A stretch of 64,000 bases of DNA, from the NCBI GenBank assembly GCA_001580565.1, contig LRBF01000232.1, forward strand, positions 1 through 64,000. The letters run 5' to 3'. Positions 45,674 to 55,039 of the stretch are shown here, one piece after another; within the stretch, counting starts at the first letter, position 1; each line of letters opens with the position of its first letter. The notes beneath the pieces were generated by a model. It saw only the letters and a list, made by a program, of their open reading frames with translations. It searched no databases and was not told where the DNA came from. The position numbers and the translations under genes are program-made. Origin of the DNA: Caballeronia megalochromosomata. Its GTDB lineage: Bacteria > Pseudomonadota > Gammaproteobacteria > Burkholderiales > Burkholderiaceae.

Positions 45674-47788
45674 TCAATCGCCGAGCGCGGGATCGCTCAT
45701 GCTGTCGCGTCCGGTCTCGACATGACCCGCGAGCCGCCGCAAAAACGCGCGATCCGTGTCGACCGTGATTTCGACGTCGTACCAGCCGTACGTGTCGCGC
45801 AGATCGAGGTAGACCTGGGCGGTGTCGCCGCCGCGCACGCGCTGCGTGATCGTCTTCGACGAATCGTACGCATTCGTCACGCTGACGGTGCACGCGGCCG
45901 TTCCGCGATTCGCGAGCCTCAGTTGCAGGTTGCCGTTCGCGACGTCGTAACCTTCCGCGACCTCCGGCGCGGCCGCTTCACGCGACCACCAGCCGTGAGA
46001 CTGTGCGCCCGCCCTGCCCGCGATCCGCCGGAGAAAACCGTTCGGGCCGTGCACGACGAAATCGAAGCTGCCGTCCGGATTCGCCGCGACGCGGTCCGCC
46101 AGACGCTTACGCGCTTCGACCGTGTAGGTGCGCGGCGCGTCCGCGCTCGCATTGCGATAGAGCAGGAAGACCGCGCCCGCGCTACCGGTGTTGACGAAAT
46201 CGAACGCGACGGCGTCCTTCGACGCATCCGTGCGCGCGCGCACGAACAGTTCGTACGGCAACGCGCGCGCGGCGCGCAACCCGGGCTCCTGCTTCGGGAT
46301 CGACTGCGCGTCCGGCGGAACGGGTATGTAGTCCGGATGGCGCACTTTGTCGGGCGGAACGTAGCCGCTCGTGCTGGGCAGCGTGGGTACCGCGCTGTTC
46401 GGATGGCGGAAGTCGAACGCGGACGTCAGATCGCCGCAGATCGCGCGACGCCACGGCGAGATATTCGGCTCGGCCAGGCCGTGCGCGCGACCGAAGCGCT
46501 TCTGGATGAAGCGGATCACCGAGGTATGGTCGAACGTCTCGGAGCACACCCAGCCACCTCTGGACCACGGCGACACGACGAGCATCGGCACGCGCGCGCC
46601 GAGGCCGTACGGGCCGCTCGCGTATTTCGCGCTGCCCGGAAAGATCTCGGCGCTCGTATCGACCGTCGAAAGGCCGTTCGCGCTCGATGTCGGCGGGAAC
46701 GGCGGAACGAGGTGGTCGAAGAAACCGTCGTTCTCGTCGTAGTTGATTAGGAGCGCCGTCTTGCTCCACACATCCGGGTTCGACGTCAGCACCTGCAGGA
46801 CCTGATCGATATACCAGGCGCCGTAGTTCGCGGGCCAGTTCGGATGTTCGGAGAACGCTTCGGGCGCGACGACCCACGAGACCTGCGGCAGCGTGCCGGC
46901 TTGCACGTCGCGCTTCAGGATCGCGAAGTAGTCGTCGCCGGCCGCTGCGTTCGTGCCGCGGCGCGCCTTCTCATACAGCGGGCTGCCGGGCTGGGCGTTC
47001 TGATATTGCGTGAAGTAGAGGAGCGAGTTGTCGCCGTAGTTGCCGATGTACGCGTCTTTCGTCCAGCCCCACGCATTTTTCGCGTCGAGCCCGGCGCCGA
47101 TGTCCTGATAGATCGTCCACGAGATACCCGCGCGCTCCAGCACTTCCGGAAAGGTCGACCAGCCGTAACCGGCTTCCGCGTTGTCGACAACCGGACCGCC
47201 GCCGGCGCCGTCGTTGCCGACGTAACCGGTCCACAGGTAGTAGCGGTTCGGGTCCGTCGACGTATTGGTCGAACAATGATAGGCGTCGCAGATCGTGAAG
47301 GCGTCGGCGAGCTGATAGTGGAACGGGATGTCGTCGCGTTGCAGGTACGCCATCGTCGTCGTGCCCTTGAACGGTACCCACTGGTCGTACAGGCCGCCGT
47401 GAAACGCGCCCTGCCCGCTCACCCAGTCGTGCGGCAGATCCTGCAGGAACTGCAGGCCGAGGTTCGACGCGCCGGGATGAAACGGCAGCACGTCGCCCGC
47501 ACCGGCGGCGATCGGCTGGTTGAAGACGGACTTGCCGCCCGGCAGCGTCACGGCGCGCGTGTCGCCGAAACCGCGCACGCCGCGCAAGGTGCCGAAGTAG
47601 TGATCGAACGAACGATTCTCCTGCATCAGCACGACGATATGCTCGATGTCCTCGATCGATCCATGACGGTTGTTCGCGGGAATCGCGAGCGCCTGACGAA
47701 TGCCGAGCGGCATCACGTTCAACGCGGCACTCGCGCCTGCGGCCTCGACGGCCGCGCGCAGAAAATCACGACGGTTCTTGTTTTTCAT
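45674..47788 (-). CDS. plcN: Tat-exported phospholipase C, phosphocholine-specific type
   Basis: A 704-residue protein of the phosphoesterase family PF04185. The N-terminus NRRDFLRAAVEAAGAS is a twin-arginine signal. The catalytic region opens IEHIVVLMQENRSFDHYFG (about residues 48-66) and contains DPNRYYLWTG and LLINYDENDGFFDHLVPP. Two C-terminal beta-sandwich domains of the family follow from ~residue 510 to the end. It hydrolyses phospholipids outside the cytoplasm, releasing phosphocholine or phosphoethanolamine. A small lipoprotein gene lies 29 bp upstream on the same strand. The haemolytic (PlcH) and non-haemolytic (PlcN) types cannot be separated with certainty by eye. Confidence 0.92.
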   Translation of the reverse strand: MKNKNRRDFLRAAVEAAGASAALNVMPLGIRQALAIPANNRHGSIEDIEHIVVLMQENRSFDHYFGTLRGVRGFGDTRAVTLPGGKSVFNQPIAAGAGDVLPFHPGASNLGLQFLQDLPHDWVSGQGAFHGGLYDQWVPFKGTTTMAYLQRDDIPFHYQLADAFTICDAYHCSTNTSTDPNRYYLWTGYVGNDGAGGGPVVDNAEAGYGWSTFPEVLERAGISWTIYQDIGAGLDAKNAWGWTKDAYIGNYGDNSLLYFTQYQNAQPGSPLYEKARRGTNAAAGDDYFAILKRDVQAGTLPQVSWVVAPEAFSEHPNWPANYGAWYIDQVLQVLTSNPDVWSKTALLINYDENDGFFDHLVPPFPPTSSANGLSTVDTSAEIFPGSAKYASGPYGLGARVPMLVVSPWSRGGWVCSETFDHTSVIRFIQKRFGRAHGLAEPNISPWRRAICGDLTSAFDFRHPNSAVPTLPSTSGYVPPDKVRHPDYIPVPPDAQSIPKQEPGLRAARALPYELFVRARTDASKDAVAFDFVNTGSAGAVFLLYRNASADAPRTYTVEARKRLADRVAANPDGSFDFVVHGPNGFLRRIAGRAGAQSHGWWSREAAAPEVAEGYDVANGNLQLRLANRGTAACTVSVTNAYDSSKTITQRVRGGDTAQVYLDLRDTYGWYDVEITVDTDRAFLRRLAGHVETGRDSMSDPALGD

Positions 47789-47817
47789 TCGTTTCGCGGG
47801 GAAGTGAATAGGAAAGG

Positions 47818-48096
47818 TCAGTCGACCGTGTGAATCACGGGTGTCGCGAGCGGCGCCGATGCGGCCCGTGCCATGGCGGGTCGCGCGGTCTGATCGGATG
47901 CGCCTCCTGTGGCCTGCTTCGCCCAGTCCTGAAGCTCGCTCGTCGTGCTCGCGGCGGGTGTTGCGGACGGCGCCTTGCTCGTCGCGGCGACCGATGACGA
48001 CGAATCCGCTTCTGGCCTGCTACAGCCGCAAACGATTGCGCATGCGCAAACGGCGAAGCACGCCACCATGGCGTGGCGGCACGGAACAGTCGGCAT
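47818..48096 (-). CDS. Small lipoprotein upstream of phospholipase C
   Basis: A 92-residue protein. A signal peptide leads to the lipobox IVCGC (Cys about residue 23), and the mature part is Ser/Ala/Thr-rich with ELQDWAKQATGG. ATG 48096 has GGAG seven bases upstream. It lies 29 bp before the phospholipase gene and is probably co-transcribed. It may be an accessory or chaperone-like factor for export or folding of the enzyme; inference only. Confidence 0.72.
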   Translation of the reverse strand: MPTVPCRHAMVACFAVCACAIVCGCSRPEADSSSSVAATSKAPSATPAASTTSELQDWAKQATGGASDQTARPAMARAASAPLATPVIHTVD

Positions 48097-48218
48097 CGGG
48101 GTTCTCCGGCAGGGTCGCGCAGATCGATACAGCGCTGCGAAGCTTAGCCACGGCTTGTGTAAGCAATGTGACCGGTCCGCGATACCATAGGCCGACACAC
48201 CGAAAGGACGACAAGAGC

Positions 48219-49523
48219 GTGATACAGCGTGACGATGCGAGCGGAGACCTTCGCGAGAACAACGCAGCCCCTTCCCGATCCGATGTATCCGCTGCGCACA
48301 AGGCGATCGTCGATGAGACCGGTCGCAGACAGGCGCTCTTGCTCGCGGTGGCGTTGTCGCTGGGCAGCGCCATCGCGCTCGGACTCGCGCGCTTTTCCTA
48401 CGCACTGCTTCTTCCGCCGATGCGGCTCGACCTCGCGTGGAACTTCGCCCAGGCTGGCGCGATGAATACGGCAAACGCGTTCGGCTATCTGCTCGGCGCG
48501 CTCGCCTTCTCCCGGCTGTCGATGCGCGTCGCGTCCCAAAGGCTGTTCGTCGCCGGTTGCGCGCTGACGGCCCTGCTGATGGCGGCGAGCGGCGCCACGA
48601 CCGATACCCACGCCCTGCTCGCGCTGCGGGTCGCGACGGGCATCGGCAGCGCGCTCATCTTCGTGAGCGGCGGCGTGCTGGCGGCACGGCTCGCATCGAT
48701 GTCACCGCGCGACGCGGGGCTCGTGATCGGCCTCTACTACGGCGGCACGGGCTGGGGCATCGTGATCTCGTCGATCCTCGTTCCGCTCGCGGTGTTGCCC
48801 GTCGCGCACGGCTGGCGCTTCGCATGGTTTGCGCTCGCGGCGGGCTGCGCCGCGTTCTCCGGCGTCGCGGTCTGGGCTGCGCGGCGGATCGAATCCGCAC
48901 ATCCGCTTTCTTCGGCGCGCCATGGCGCGGATGCGGCATCCGCCGCGCCGGTGCGACGGCGGCGTTTCGCGCTCGCGCTCGCAGGTTACGGATGCTTCGG
49001 CATCGGCTATATCGGCTACATGACGTTCATCGTCGCCTTGCTTCGCAACGCGGGCATGAGCGCGGCGGTCGTGAGCGGCTTCTATATCCTTCTGGGGGTG
49101 GCCACGGTGGTATCGGCGCGGATGTGGTCCGGGCTTCTCGATCGCATGCGCGGCGGTCAGGCGCTGGCGATCCTCAACGGCCTGCTCGCCGCAGCGACGC
49201 TCATTCCCGCGATGCTCGCGCATCCGTTCGCGGCGTTCGTGTCGGGCACGCTCTTTGGTGCAACGTTTCTGTCGGCGGTGGCATCGACGACGGCATTCGT
49301 GCGGCACAATCTGCCGGCGAATCAATGGCCGGCCGGTATCAACGCCTTTACGATCGTGTTCGCGCTGGGGCAGATTGTCGGGCCGGTGGTGATCGGGCGG
49401 GTGTCGGATAGCGCGGGGCTGACGCGCGGCCTCGTCTATTCAGCGCTCGTGCTGGCGGCAGGCGCGGTGCTCGCGGCGTGTCAGAAGCCGTTGAGCGGGT
49501 CTTCAGAACAGCCCGGCAGATAA
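48219..49523 (+). CDS. YbfB/YjiJ-type MFS transporter
   Basis: A 434-residue MFS permease with 12 predicted helices. Near the N-terminus it has LGLARFSYALLLPPMRLDL and GAMNTANAFGYLLGAL, diagnostic of the YbfB/YjiJ group (MFS_4). GTG 48219 was chosen with AAGGA upstream; longer frames run through the divergent lipoprotein gene. The substrate of this group is not established. It is divergent from the phospholipase operon. Confidence 0.9.
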   Translation: MIQRDDASGDLRENNAAPSRSDVSAAHKAIVDETGRRQALLLAVALSLGSAIALGLARFSYALLLPPMRLDLAWNFAQAGAMNTANAFGYLLGALAFSRLSMRVASQRLFVAGCALTALLMAASGATTDTHALLALRVATGIGSALIFVSGGVLAARLASMSPRDAGLVIGLYYGGTGWGIVISSILVPLAVLPVAHGWRFAWFALAAGCAAFSGVAVWAARRIESAHPLSSARHGADAASAAPVRRRRFALALAGYGCFGIGYIGYMTFIVALLRNAGMSAAVVSGFYILLGVATVVSARMWSGLLDRMRGGQALAILNGLLAAATLIPAMLAHPFAAFVSGTLFGATFLSAVASTTAFVRHNLPANQWPAGINAFTIVFALGQIVGPVVIGRVSDSAGLTRGLVYSALVLAAGAVLAACQKPLSGSSEQPGR

Positions 49524-49560
49524 TCCGGAGTCCGGATGAATTCGCAACGCGCGGCGGGCA

Positions 49561-50967
49561 TCAGATCCGGCTGCCCGCGCGCGCCTTCTTCATCTTTGCG
49601 TAGACATGTGAGCAGAACGCGTCGGCGACCACGCGATTGACCGTGAGAATGTTGTCGGCGCTCACGCTCTCGCGGGACAGTCCCTGCTTTTCGATGAGCC
49701 GCTGTGGAATCAACTGGCTTACGAACGCATGGCAAAGCTCCTTGCGCGCCGCAGCGTCGACCGACTCGAAGTACTCGCGGCCGGCGCGGATCTCTTCACT
49801 CATCTTGGCCTTGGCCGTGTCGTTCTGAGCCTGGATGCTGGCTTCGAGATGCGCCTGCGCCGTATCGCGCGAGCGACGGTCCTTCTTGTCTTCCTCGAGT
49901 TGCTTCGCCTTGATCGAAGCCATCTTCCGGTCGGCTTCGCCGATGCGGTAGTTCCCTTCCAGCGCCTTGAACAGATAGCCGCGCGGGCTCACGGTCACCT
50001 TGCCTTCGTTGAGCTTGTAGCGCGTGTATTCGATGGCCTGCTCCAGCCGCTCGTCGGTCCAGACGTCGCGGCGCTTGGCGAGGCGCTCGAAGTCGGGTGT
50101 ATCGAAGGCGAACTCGTTGTGCAACAGGAGATACATCGAATCCTGAATGCCGGCGCGCGCGGCGTCCGCGCCCTGCTTCTTCGTGAAGCGAAAACGGATT
50201 TTCAGCTTTTCCGCCGGCACACGTTCGGCATTGGGCTCCCAGCTGACATCGAAGTCCGAGACGTCGTTGAGCTGGTCGATGGCGGGTTCGAGGAATCGCT
50301 TCTTGAATTCCTTCACTTCCTTGCGCGACTCGCCGACCTTCCCGGGCCATTCGAGCACGTCTTCGAATGCGAACCACTCGGTCACGCCGTGGCCTTCACA
50401 CGGGATCAGGCGGTCGTAGATCGCCCGGGCGAGCGAGAGCGAAAAAGCCGTCGATGCGCGCAGGCTGAGCCAATGCGCCTTGTACGGACTGATCAGATAC
50501 TTGATGACGCGTCCCGCAAGCAGGATGCACACGACATTGCGTTCGATATAGCAATCGCCCAGCAGACTGATGGTTCCCCACGAGTCTTTTTCGGTCAGTT
50601 CCTCGATCGACGGCGCGGTCATGATTTCGACGCGCGCCCGGGCTGCGGATCGCATCTGCGCGATGAGGTGACTGTGATTGCGGCTGTCGTAGCGCATCAG
50701 CCACTTGAAGTAGTTGATGTCGGCCGTGAAGGTGTACACCTTGTCGTCGACGAGCTCTTCGGGAGATTTGGTCGCAACGATGAAGTACGCGGCATCGAGC
50801 ACGCGCCGCGCGGCGATGCCCAGGCCCCCGACACGCGTGAAGATGTTGTTGCGCAGGAAACCGATATCCCTCGTCGATTCGCAGATCGCCGAGCCTTGTG
50901 CGGACATGTCTTCGTAAATGTCCAGCGCCAATTGCTTCGGTGTGACAGTGAGGTCTTGGTTTTCCAT
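49561..50967 (-). CDS. RepB-type replication initiator of a secondary replicon
   Basis: A 468-residue protein of the initiator Rep family (Rep_3-like). Winged-helix regions include RNNIFTRVGGLGIAARRVLD and RASTAFSLSLARAIYDRL. The C-terminal ~120 residues hold a charged helical region (RKMASIKAKQLEEDKKDRRS). It is divergent from parAB across an iteron array, the usual origin layout of Burkholderiaceae chromosome 2 and megaplasmids. It binds iterons and loads helicase. The length is greater than in small plasmid RepB proteins and agrees with megareplicon versions. Confidence 0.9.
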   Translation of the reverse strand: MENQDLTVTPKQLALDIYEDMSAQGSAICESTRDIGFLRNNIFTRVGGLGIAARRVLDAAYFIVATKSPEELVDDKVYTFTADINYFKWLMRYDSRNHSHLIAQMRSAARARVEIMTAPSIEELTEKDSWGTISLLGDCYIERNVVCILLAGRVIKYLISPYKAHWLSLRASTAFSLSLARAIYDRLIPCEGHGVTEWFAFEDVLEWPGKVGESRKEVKEFKKRFLEPAIDQLNDVSDFDVSWEPNAERVPAEKLKIRFRFTKKQGADAARAGIQDSMYLLLHNEFAFDTPDFERLAKRRDVWTDERLEQAIEYTRYKLNEGKVTVSPRGYLFKALEGNYRIGEADRKMASIKAKQLEEDKKDRRSRDTAQAHLEASIQAQNDTAKAKMSEEIRAGREYFESVDAAARKELCHAFVSQLIPQRLIEKQGLSRESVSADNILTVNRVVADAFCSHVYAKMKKARAGSRI

Positions 50968-51022
50968 GCTTCCGCTTCGGCTTCGATCCCGGGCACTCTA
51001 TCAGGCGAGCAAGGAGTGTCAA

Positions 51023-51395
51023 CACAAAAACCGCCCCGGTGCTTGTGCAGGGTTAGCTGCACAAAAACCGTCCTGATCGCTGTAGTCGATCACAATTTCC
51101 ACCCCAGTCGCCACAATTTCCGCCCCTGCAGCCCAATTTGCGGACTGGTCAGCACAAAAACCGCCTTGGGCTGCACAAAAACCGTCCCTATCCACAGGGT
51201 TGGAGATTGATTTTTAAGGGAAAAGAGTGCGCTGTTTGTTGGTGGGTGGGTCTAGGTTTACAAAAAAACAAAACGAACGAAACCGGAAGTTTACGAGTCG
51301 TACGTGACACGCGTTCACTAAGTGATTGAATTTGCAAGGATAAGTTCGACAACTACGCCTCGCACAAAAACCGCCCCGGGGGTGGTTTTTGTGCC
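51023..51395. repeat. Iteron array, candidate replication origin
   Basis: CACAAAAACCG[CT]C-type repeats start at 51023, 51060, 51153, 51174 and 51363, with an inverted copy at 51384-51393. Related CACAATTTCC[AG]CCCC repeats start at 51091 and 51112, with a partial one at 51132. The starts at 51091, 51112, 51132, 51153 and 51174 are 20-21 bp apart, about two helical turns. A DnaA-box-like CTATCCACA follows at 51188-51196, next to an AT-rich run. The pair at 51363-51395 forms a long inverted repeat with a GC-rich centre. Confidence 0.88.
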
Positions 51396-51560
51396 GAATC
51401 GATGTTGGTTCGAGGTATGAGGCTAGACGCGAGTAATCTCGGTTCCGGAGATGGACGATTTATGTCTGTATGACCTGAAAAAGAGCTTCAAAATCAATTG
51501 AATGGCTGCTGGTAGATCGCCGAACGGTTAAATCTCCGCGCAATACAACCTTGTTTACGC

Positions 51561-51611
51561 GTATTCGTGTATTCTGCGCTTCGGCGTCAATACATGGAGA
51601 AAGCGCAGAAT
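51561..51611 (+). promoter_or_regulatory. Inverted repeat over the parA ribosome site and start
   Basis: ATTCTGCGCTT (51571-51581) and AAGCGCAGAAT (51601-51611) are a perfect 11-bp inverted repeat separated by 19 bp. The right arm includes the first bases of the parA ATG, and the loop contains the GGAG. A direct repeat GTATTC-GT-GTATTC (51561-51574) precedes it. It may be a ParA operator, an RNA hairpin limiting translation, or both. Confidence 0.6.
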
Positions 51612-52821
51612 GGCAAACGTAGGCACCCTACCTATGGAAGACCGGAAGGTTACGCTTCGCGAAGTGGCGGAGTTCGCGGATAACCTCGAACCCTTTTCGG
51701 ACAATCTTCGGGAGCAGATCCTTGCTCCGCGCCCGCGCAAGCTCGCCCCTTTCTATACGATCAGCGAGCTGGCCGAGATGTGCAATCTGACTCGTCAGCA
51801 GATTCAATATCTGGTGACGAAGGGGGAAGGGGGATTGCCCCCGGGAACGCTCAATGGCAGCGGCCGCAGCCGGACGTTTACTCTGCCCGAAGTTCGGCTT
51901 TGGGTGAAGATGGCTTCGGACATTTACCAGACCCGTCTCGACGACGGCAGCAGCGCTTTCAGAGGCAAAGTGCTGACGACTGCTCAGTTGAAGGGCGGCT
52001 CGGCGAAGACCACGACGACGGTCTGCCTCGCCCAGGCGTTGACGCTTCTTGGACGCAAGGTGCTGCTCATCGATCTCGATCCGCAAGCATCGGCGTCGGA
52101 GTTGTGTGGTCTCTATGCCGAGAAGGAGATATCCGGCGATGACACCGTGCTCCCCTATATCTATGACCAGAACGTGGAAGGCGGACTCGGCGCGAGCGTG
52201 CAGTCGACGTACTGGGACGGCCTCGATATCATCCCCGGACATACGTTCTTATATGGAGCGGAGTTTCTTCTGCCCGCTCGTCAAAAGACGATTCAGGGCT
52301 ACCGCTTTTGGGCGGTGTTGCGCGAGGGACTCGAACCGCTGAGGTCGCAGTACGACTACATTCTGATCGACACGTCGCCGTCGCTGTCGTACATGAACCT
52401 GAACGCGCTGCTCGCCGCCGACGCGCTCGTCATGCCGATGATTCCTGAGAATCTCGATTTCATCAGCTCACTTGCCTTCTGGCGACTGTTCTCGGATGTC
52501 GCGGAAGATTTCCTTCCATATGAAGAGGACAAGGTCTACGACTTCATTTCCATCTTGCTGTCGAAGGTAGATTATGGGAAGACGTCGTCCGCGCCGGTCG
52601 TGCGTCAATGGGCCCAGAGCGCGTACGGGCGATGGCTCGACCCGTTCGAGATTCCAGCGAGCTCGGTGATGAGCGGCGGAGCACTCTCCTTCTCGACCGC
52701 GCTTGACGTCGTCAGCACGCACTCCACGGCGAAGTCGCTTCAGCGGGTGCGACAGCCCATGATGCAATATGCCAAATGGCTGGATGATATGTTCGTCAAA
52801 TCGTGGAAGGAGTCGGCATGA
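51610..52821 (+). CDS. parA: ParA-type partition ATPase with N-terminal HTH (type Ia)
   Basis: A 403-residue ParA. An N-terminal extension with an HTH-like region (FYTISELAEMCNLTRQQIQY, about residues 48-67) identifies the P1/F-type subclass that autorepresses its operon. The deviant Walker A is KGGSAKTTT (residues 128-136), A' is LLIDLDPQ and Walker B is ILIDTSPS. It separates replicon copies by patterning on the nucleoid. Its stop overlaps parB by 4 bp, and a perfect inverted repeat covers its start. Confidence 0.95.
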   Translation: MANVGTLPMEDRKVTLREVAEFADNLEPFSDNLREQILAPRPRKLAPFYTISELAEMCNLTRQQIQYLVTKGEGGLPPGTLNGSGRSRTFTLPEVRLWVKMASDIYQTRLDDGSSAFRGKVLTTAQLKGGSAKTTTTVCLAQALTLLGRKVLLIDLDPQASASELCGLYAEKEISGDDTVLPYIYDQNVEGGLGASVQSTYWDGLDIIPGHTFLYGAEFLLPARQKTIQGYRFWAVLREGLEPLRSQYDYILIDTSPSLSYMNLNALLAADALVMPMIPENLDFISSLAFWRLFSDVAEDFLPYEEDKVYDFISILLSKVDYGKTSSAPVVRQWAQSAYGRWLDPFEIPASSVMSGGALSFSTALDVVSTHSTAKSLQRVRQPMMQYAKWLDDMFVKSWKESA

Positions 52822-53795
52822 GTAATAACATACGCGAACAGCTCATGGCCAAGACGGCCAACTTGCCGAAGCCAGCGGATTTCAAAGGTGAGAACAAAAA
52901 GGATAAGACGAGCCGCGGTCCCCAGACAATGCCGGGCATCACCAGCGCGTTAGCCGCCGCTCAACTTCGAATTCAGGAACTGGAGGCTCGGGGTGTCGAG
53001 ACGGAGATTTCTGTCGACGCCATCGTGCCGAATCCGTGGCAGCCGCGTCGTCAGTTCAGCGAGGGCAAGCTGTCGGAACTGGCGCGCTCGATCGGCGAAG
53101 TCGGGTTGCTTCAGGCGGTAACGGTTCGACGTATCGGAGAGGCATTTCAACTCGTCGCAGGCGAGCGACGCTGGCGTGCGCACAAGCTGATTAACAAGGC
53201 GACGATTCGTGCAGTAGTGATCGAATGCACGGACCAGGACATGGCGGCGTTGGCGTTGATGGAGAACGTCACACGCGATGATCTTTCCGACTATGAAATC
53301 GCGATCGCGATTCGTCGGGCAGAAGCCGAGTTTCCTAATCGAACGCGACTTGCGGAAGCGATGGGCATTACTCGCAGCGACCTCTATCGATTTCTCGCAT
53401 ACGATTCGCTGCCGGATTTTGTAAAGCGCGATCTGGATTTGAATCCATCGGTACTTGGGGCTTCGTCGGCACAGGACATTGTGAACGCGCTGAAGAAGTC
53501 CGGCGAGCAGGGACTCAGGGCGCTTCAGGAGTTGTGGCCGCAAGTGCTCTCGGGTGACCTGGTTCAAACCAAGGTCGCAGCGAGTTTGAGCGCGCAAGCA
53601 AGCCGGGGAGAGTCGGCGACGGATGCGGGAGGTCGCAGCATTCTCAAGATTTTCGCCGGAAAAGTGCAAGCGGGGAGCATCACGAAGGATGTTAAAGGCC
53701 TGACCTTCAAGTTCAAGTCGGGTGTTATGACCGAGGAGCAGGAAAATCAACTGAGAGAACATATAGGGAAGATGTTCTCCATACGGTCGGAGTAG
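52818..53795 (+). CDS. parB: ParB-type centromere-binding protein
   Basis: A 325-residue ParB. The N-terminal ParB/Srx CTPase domain has IVPNPWQPRRQFSE, GLLQAVTVRR and the GERRWRAHK motif; a central HTH (RTRLAEAMGITRSDLYRFLA) binds parS; the C-terminal ~60 residues dimerise. ATG 52818 has AAGGAG at 5 bases and overlaps the parA stop (ATGA). A terminator follows 12 bp after the stop. The likely binding sites are the three 18-bp palindromes just downstream. Confidence 0.95.
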   Translation: MSNNIREQLMAKTANLPKPADFKGENKKDKTSRGPQTMPGITSALAAAQLRIQELEARGVETEISVDAIVPNPWQPRRQFSEGKLSELARSIGEVGLLQAVTVRRIGEAFQLVAGERRWRAHKLINKATIRAVVIECTDQDMAALALMENVTRDDLSDYEIAIAIRRAEAEFPNRTRLAEAMGITRSDLYRFLAYDSLPDFVKRDLDLNPSVLGASSAQDIVNALKKSGEQGLRALQELWPQVLSGDLVQTKVAASLSAQASRGESATDAGGRSILKIFAGKVQAGSITKDVKGLTFKFKSGVMTEEQENQLREHIGKMFSIRSE

Positions 53796-53807
53796 TTCGA
53801 TCCACAG

Positions 53808-53828
53808 CCCGCTTCGGCGGGTTTTTTT
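53808..53828 (+). terminator. Terminator of parAB
   Basis: CCCGC-TTCG-GCGGG with a stable tetraloop is followed by seven T. Confidence 0.93.
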
Positions 53829-53888
53829 ATGCCTGATGTTCGAGGACGGACCTTTGACTTATTGTTGGGCCAGTGTTTCTTCGCAGGA

Positions 53889-53906
53889 GTGTCCGAATTC
53901 GGACAC
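53889..53906. promoter_or_regulatory. parS-like palindrome, copy 1
   Basis: GTGTCCGAATTCGGACAC is a perfect 18-bp palindrome (extended here by A/T on the outside), 94 bp after parB. Identical copies are at 53963-53980 and 54164-54181. Clustering next to parB supports a centromere role. Confidence 0.8.
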
Positions 53907-53962
53907 TGGCTTGCGCATTGAGTGCGCACTGTTTGTTCATTGCCTCTCGTTTGGCAAGGCTG

Positions 53963-53980
53963 GTGTCCGAATTCGGACAC
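53963..53980. promoter_or_regulatory. parS-like palindrome, copy 2
   Basis: Identical to copy 1, starting 74 bp further on. Confidence 0.8.
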
Positions 53981-54163
53981 TCTGGCAAACGTGACGACTC
54001 AGCTCGAAAGGCGGACAGAAAATTTTTCAAGAATTGAGGCGCGCGCAATTCCGAAGTCCGGAGACCTGCGCGATCTCCCATCTTGTCGCTTGGTCGAAAT
54101 GGGTCCTTCGCGGAAGACTGGCCTGAGTTAGCGGCATCGATGCAGTCGGGGCGAATTTGGATT

Positions 54164-54181
54164 GTGTCCGAATTCGGACAC
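54164..54181. promoter_or_regulatory. parS-like palindrome, copy 3
   Basis: Identical to copies 1 and 2, starting 201 bp after copy 2. Confidence 0.8.
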
Positions 54182-54766
54182 TCGCCTAGCAGAGAGCAGG
54201 TCCCATCAATGCCGGTCCGCTTGTGTCGAACGCTTCGAAGTCCATCTCCAGAAATCGAATCCTCTCTTGAACGAAGCAGGAACGTGACTTGGAATTCAAT
54301 CTGTCACCGGGTCATGAGGTCCACGTGCACGGTCACCAGTTCGCGATAAGCACGCCCATCCCCAACGTCAAACAGAGCCGACGCCGTCGTTGGCGCCTAC
54401 ATTTCATCAAACGACACACTTGAGTAAGAGATGCGATGAGAAATCTTGAGGACGCGCTTTGACGTCCCAACTCGTGCGCATCGAGCGTCTCGTGTTTTCA
54501 AAATCAAGGTGAGGAAAAGAAGTCTGGACGTCACCATCTGACACGGCGCGTGGCGACATTCGGACGAGAATGGGCGCGCGTTGAGGCAGCGTGAACGGAC
54601 AACACCAGATCCTTTGCGTCAAGGCATCGGTCTGCAGGTGAACTTGATTGATGCCGGCGTCGCGTGTCCGCGAGTAAGGCTCATTGATAACGAGTGTCCT
54701 ACATGACAAATAGCGTTGCAGCGCGCCCGACTCGGAAAGTAGCCTCAGAAACAACCGCTCATTCTT

Positions 54767-54852
54767 CCGTGAAACAATCTACTATTAATTTAGAATCGAT
54801 AAATTTCATTAAAATCAATATCTTATAGAGATAATCTTAACTTGTTTCACGG
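54767..54852. repeat. Inverted repeat CCGTGAAACAA / TTGTTTCACGG flanking an AT-rich core
   Basis: The perfect 11-bp arms are at 54767-54777 and 54842-54852, separated by 64 bp that is strongly AT-rich. Each arm contains one half of the TGTTTCACGTGAAACA core known as the parS of primary chromosomes, with the halves turned outward. Whether this is meaningful is not known. Confidence 0.55.
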
Positions 54853-55039
54853 TAAGTGGTCTATCGCACGGCAAGATGTCGGCGAAGCGAGGCGCAGCGC
54901 CCGCGCATAGACGCCGGAGCAGTCATACGTCTATCAGTGTGTATCAAACAATACAGATTCTGTGTCCATCGTCGACGACGCTTGTCATTCGCGTTCTTCA
55001 TAACAATGTTCCTCCGCTACACTAGCGTCCGAGAATGAT

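Noticed and set aside
54407-54754. Minus-strand frame of 115 codons in the parS region
   Set aside because: No family features or ribosome site; the surrounding DNA looks non-coding.
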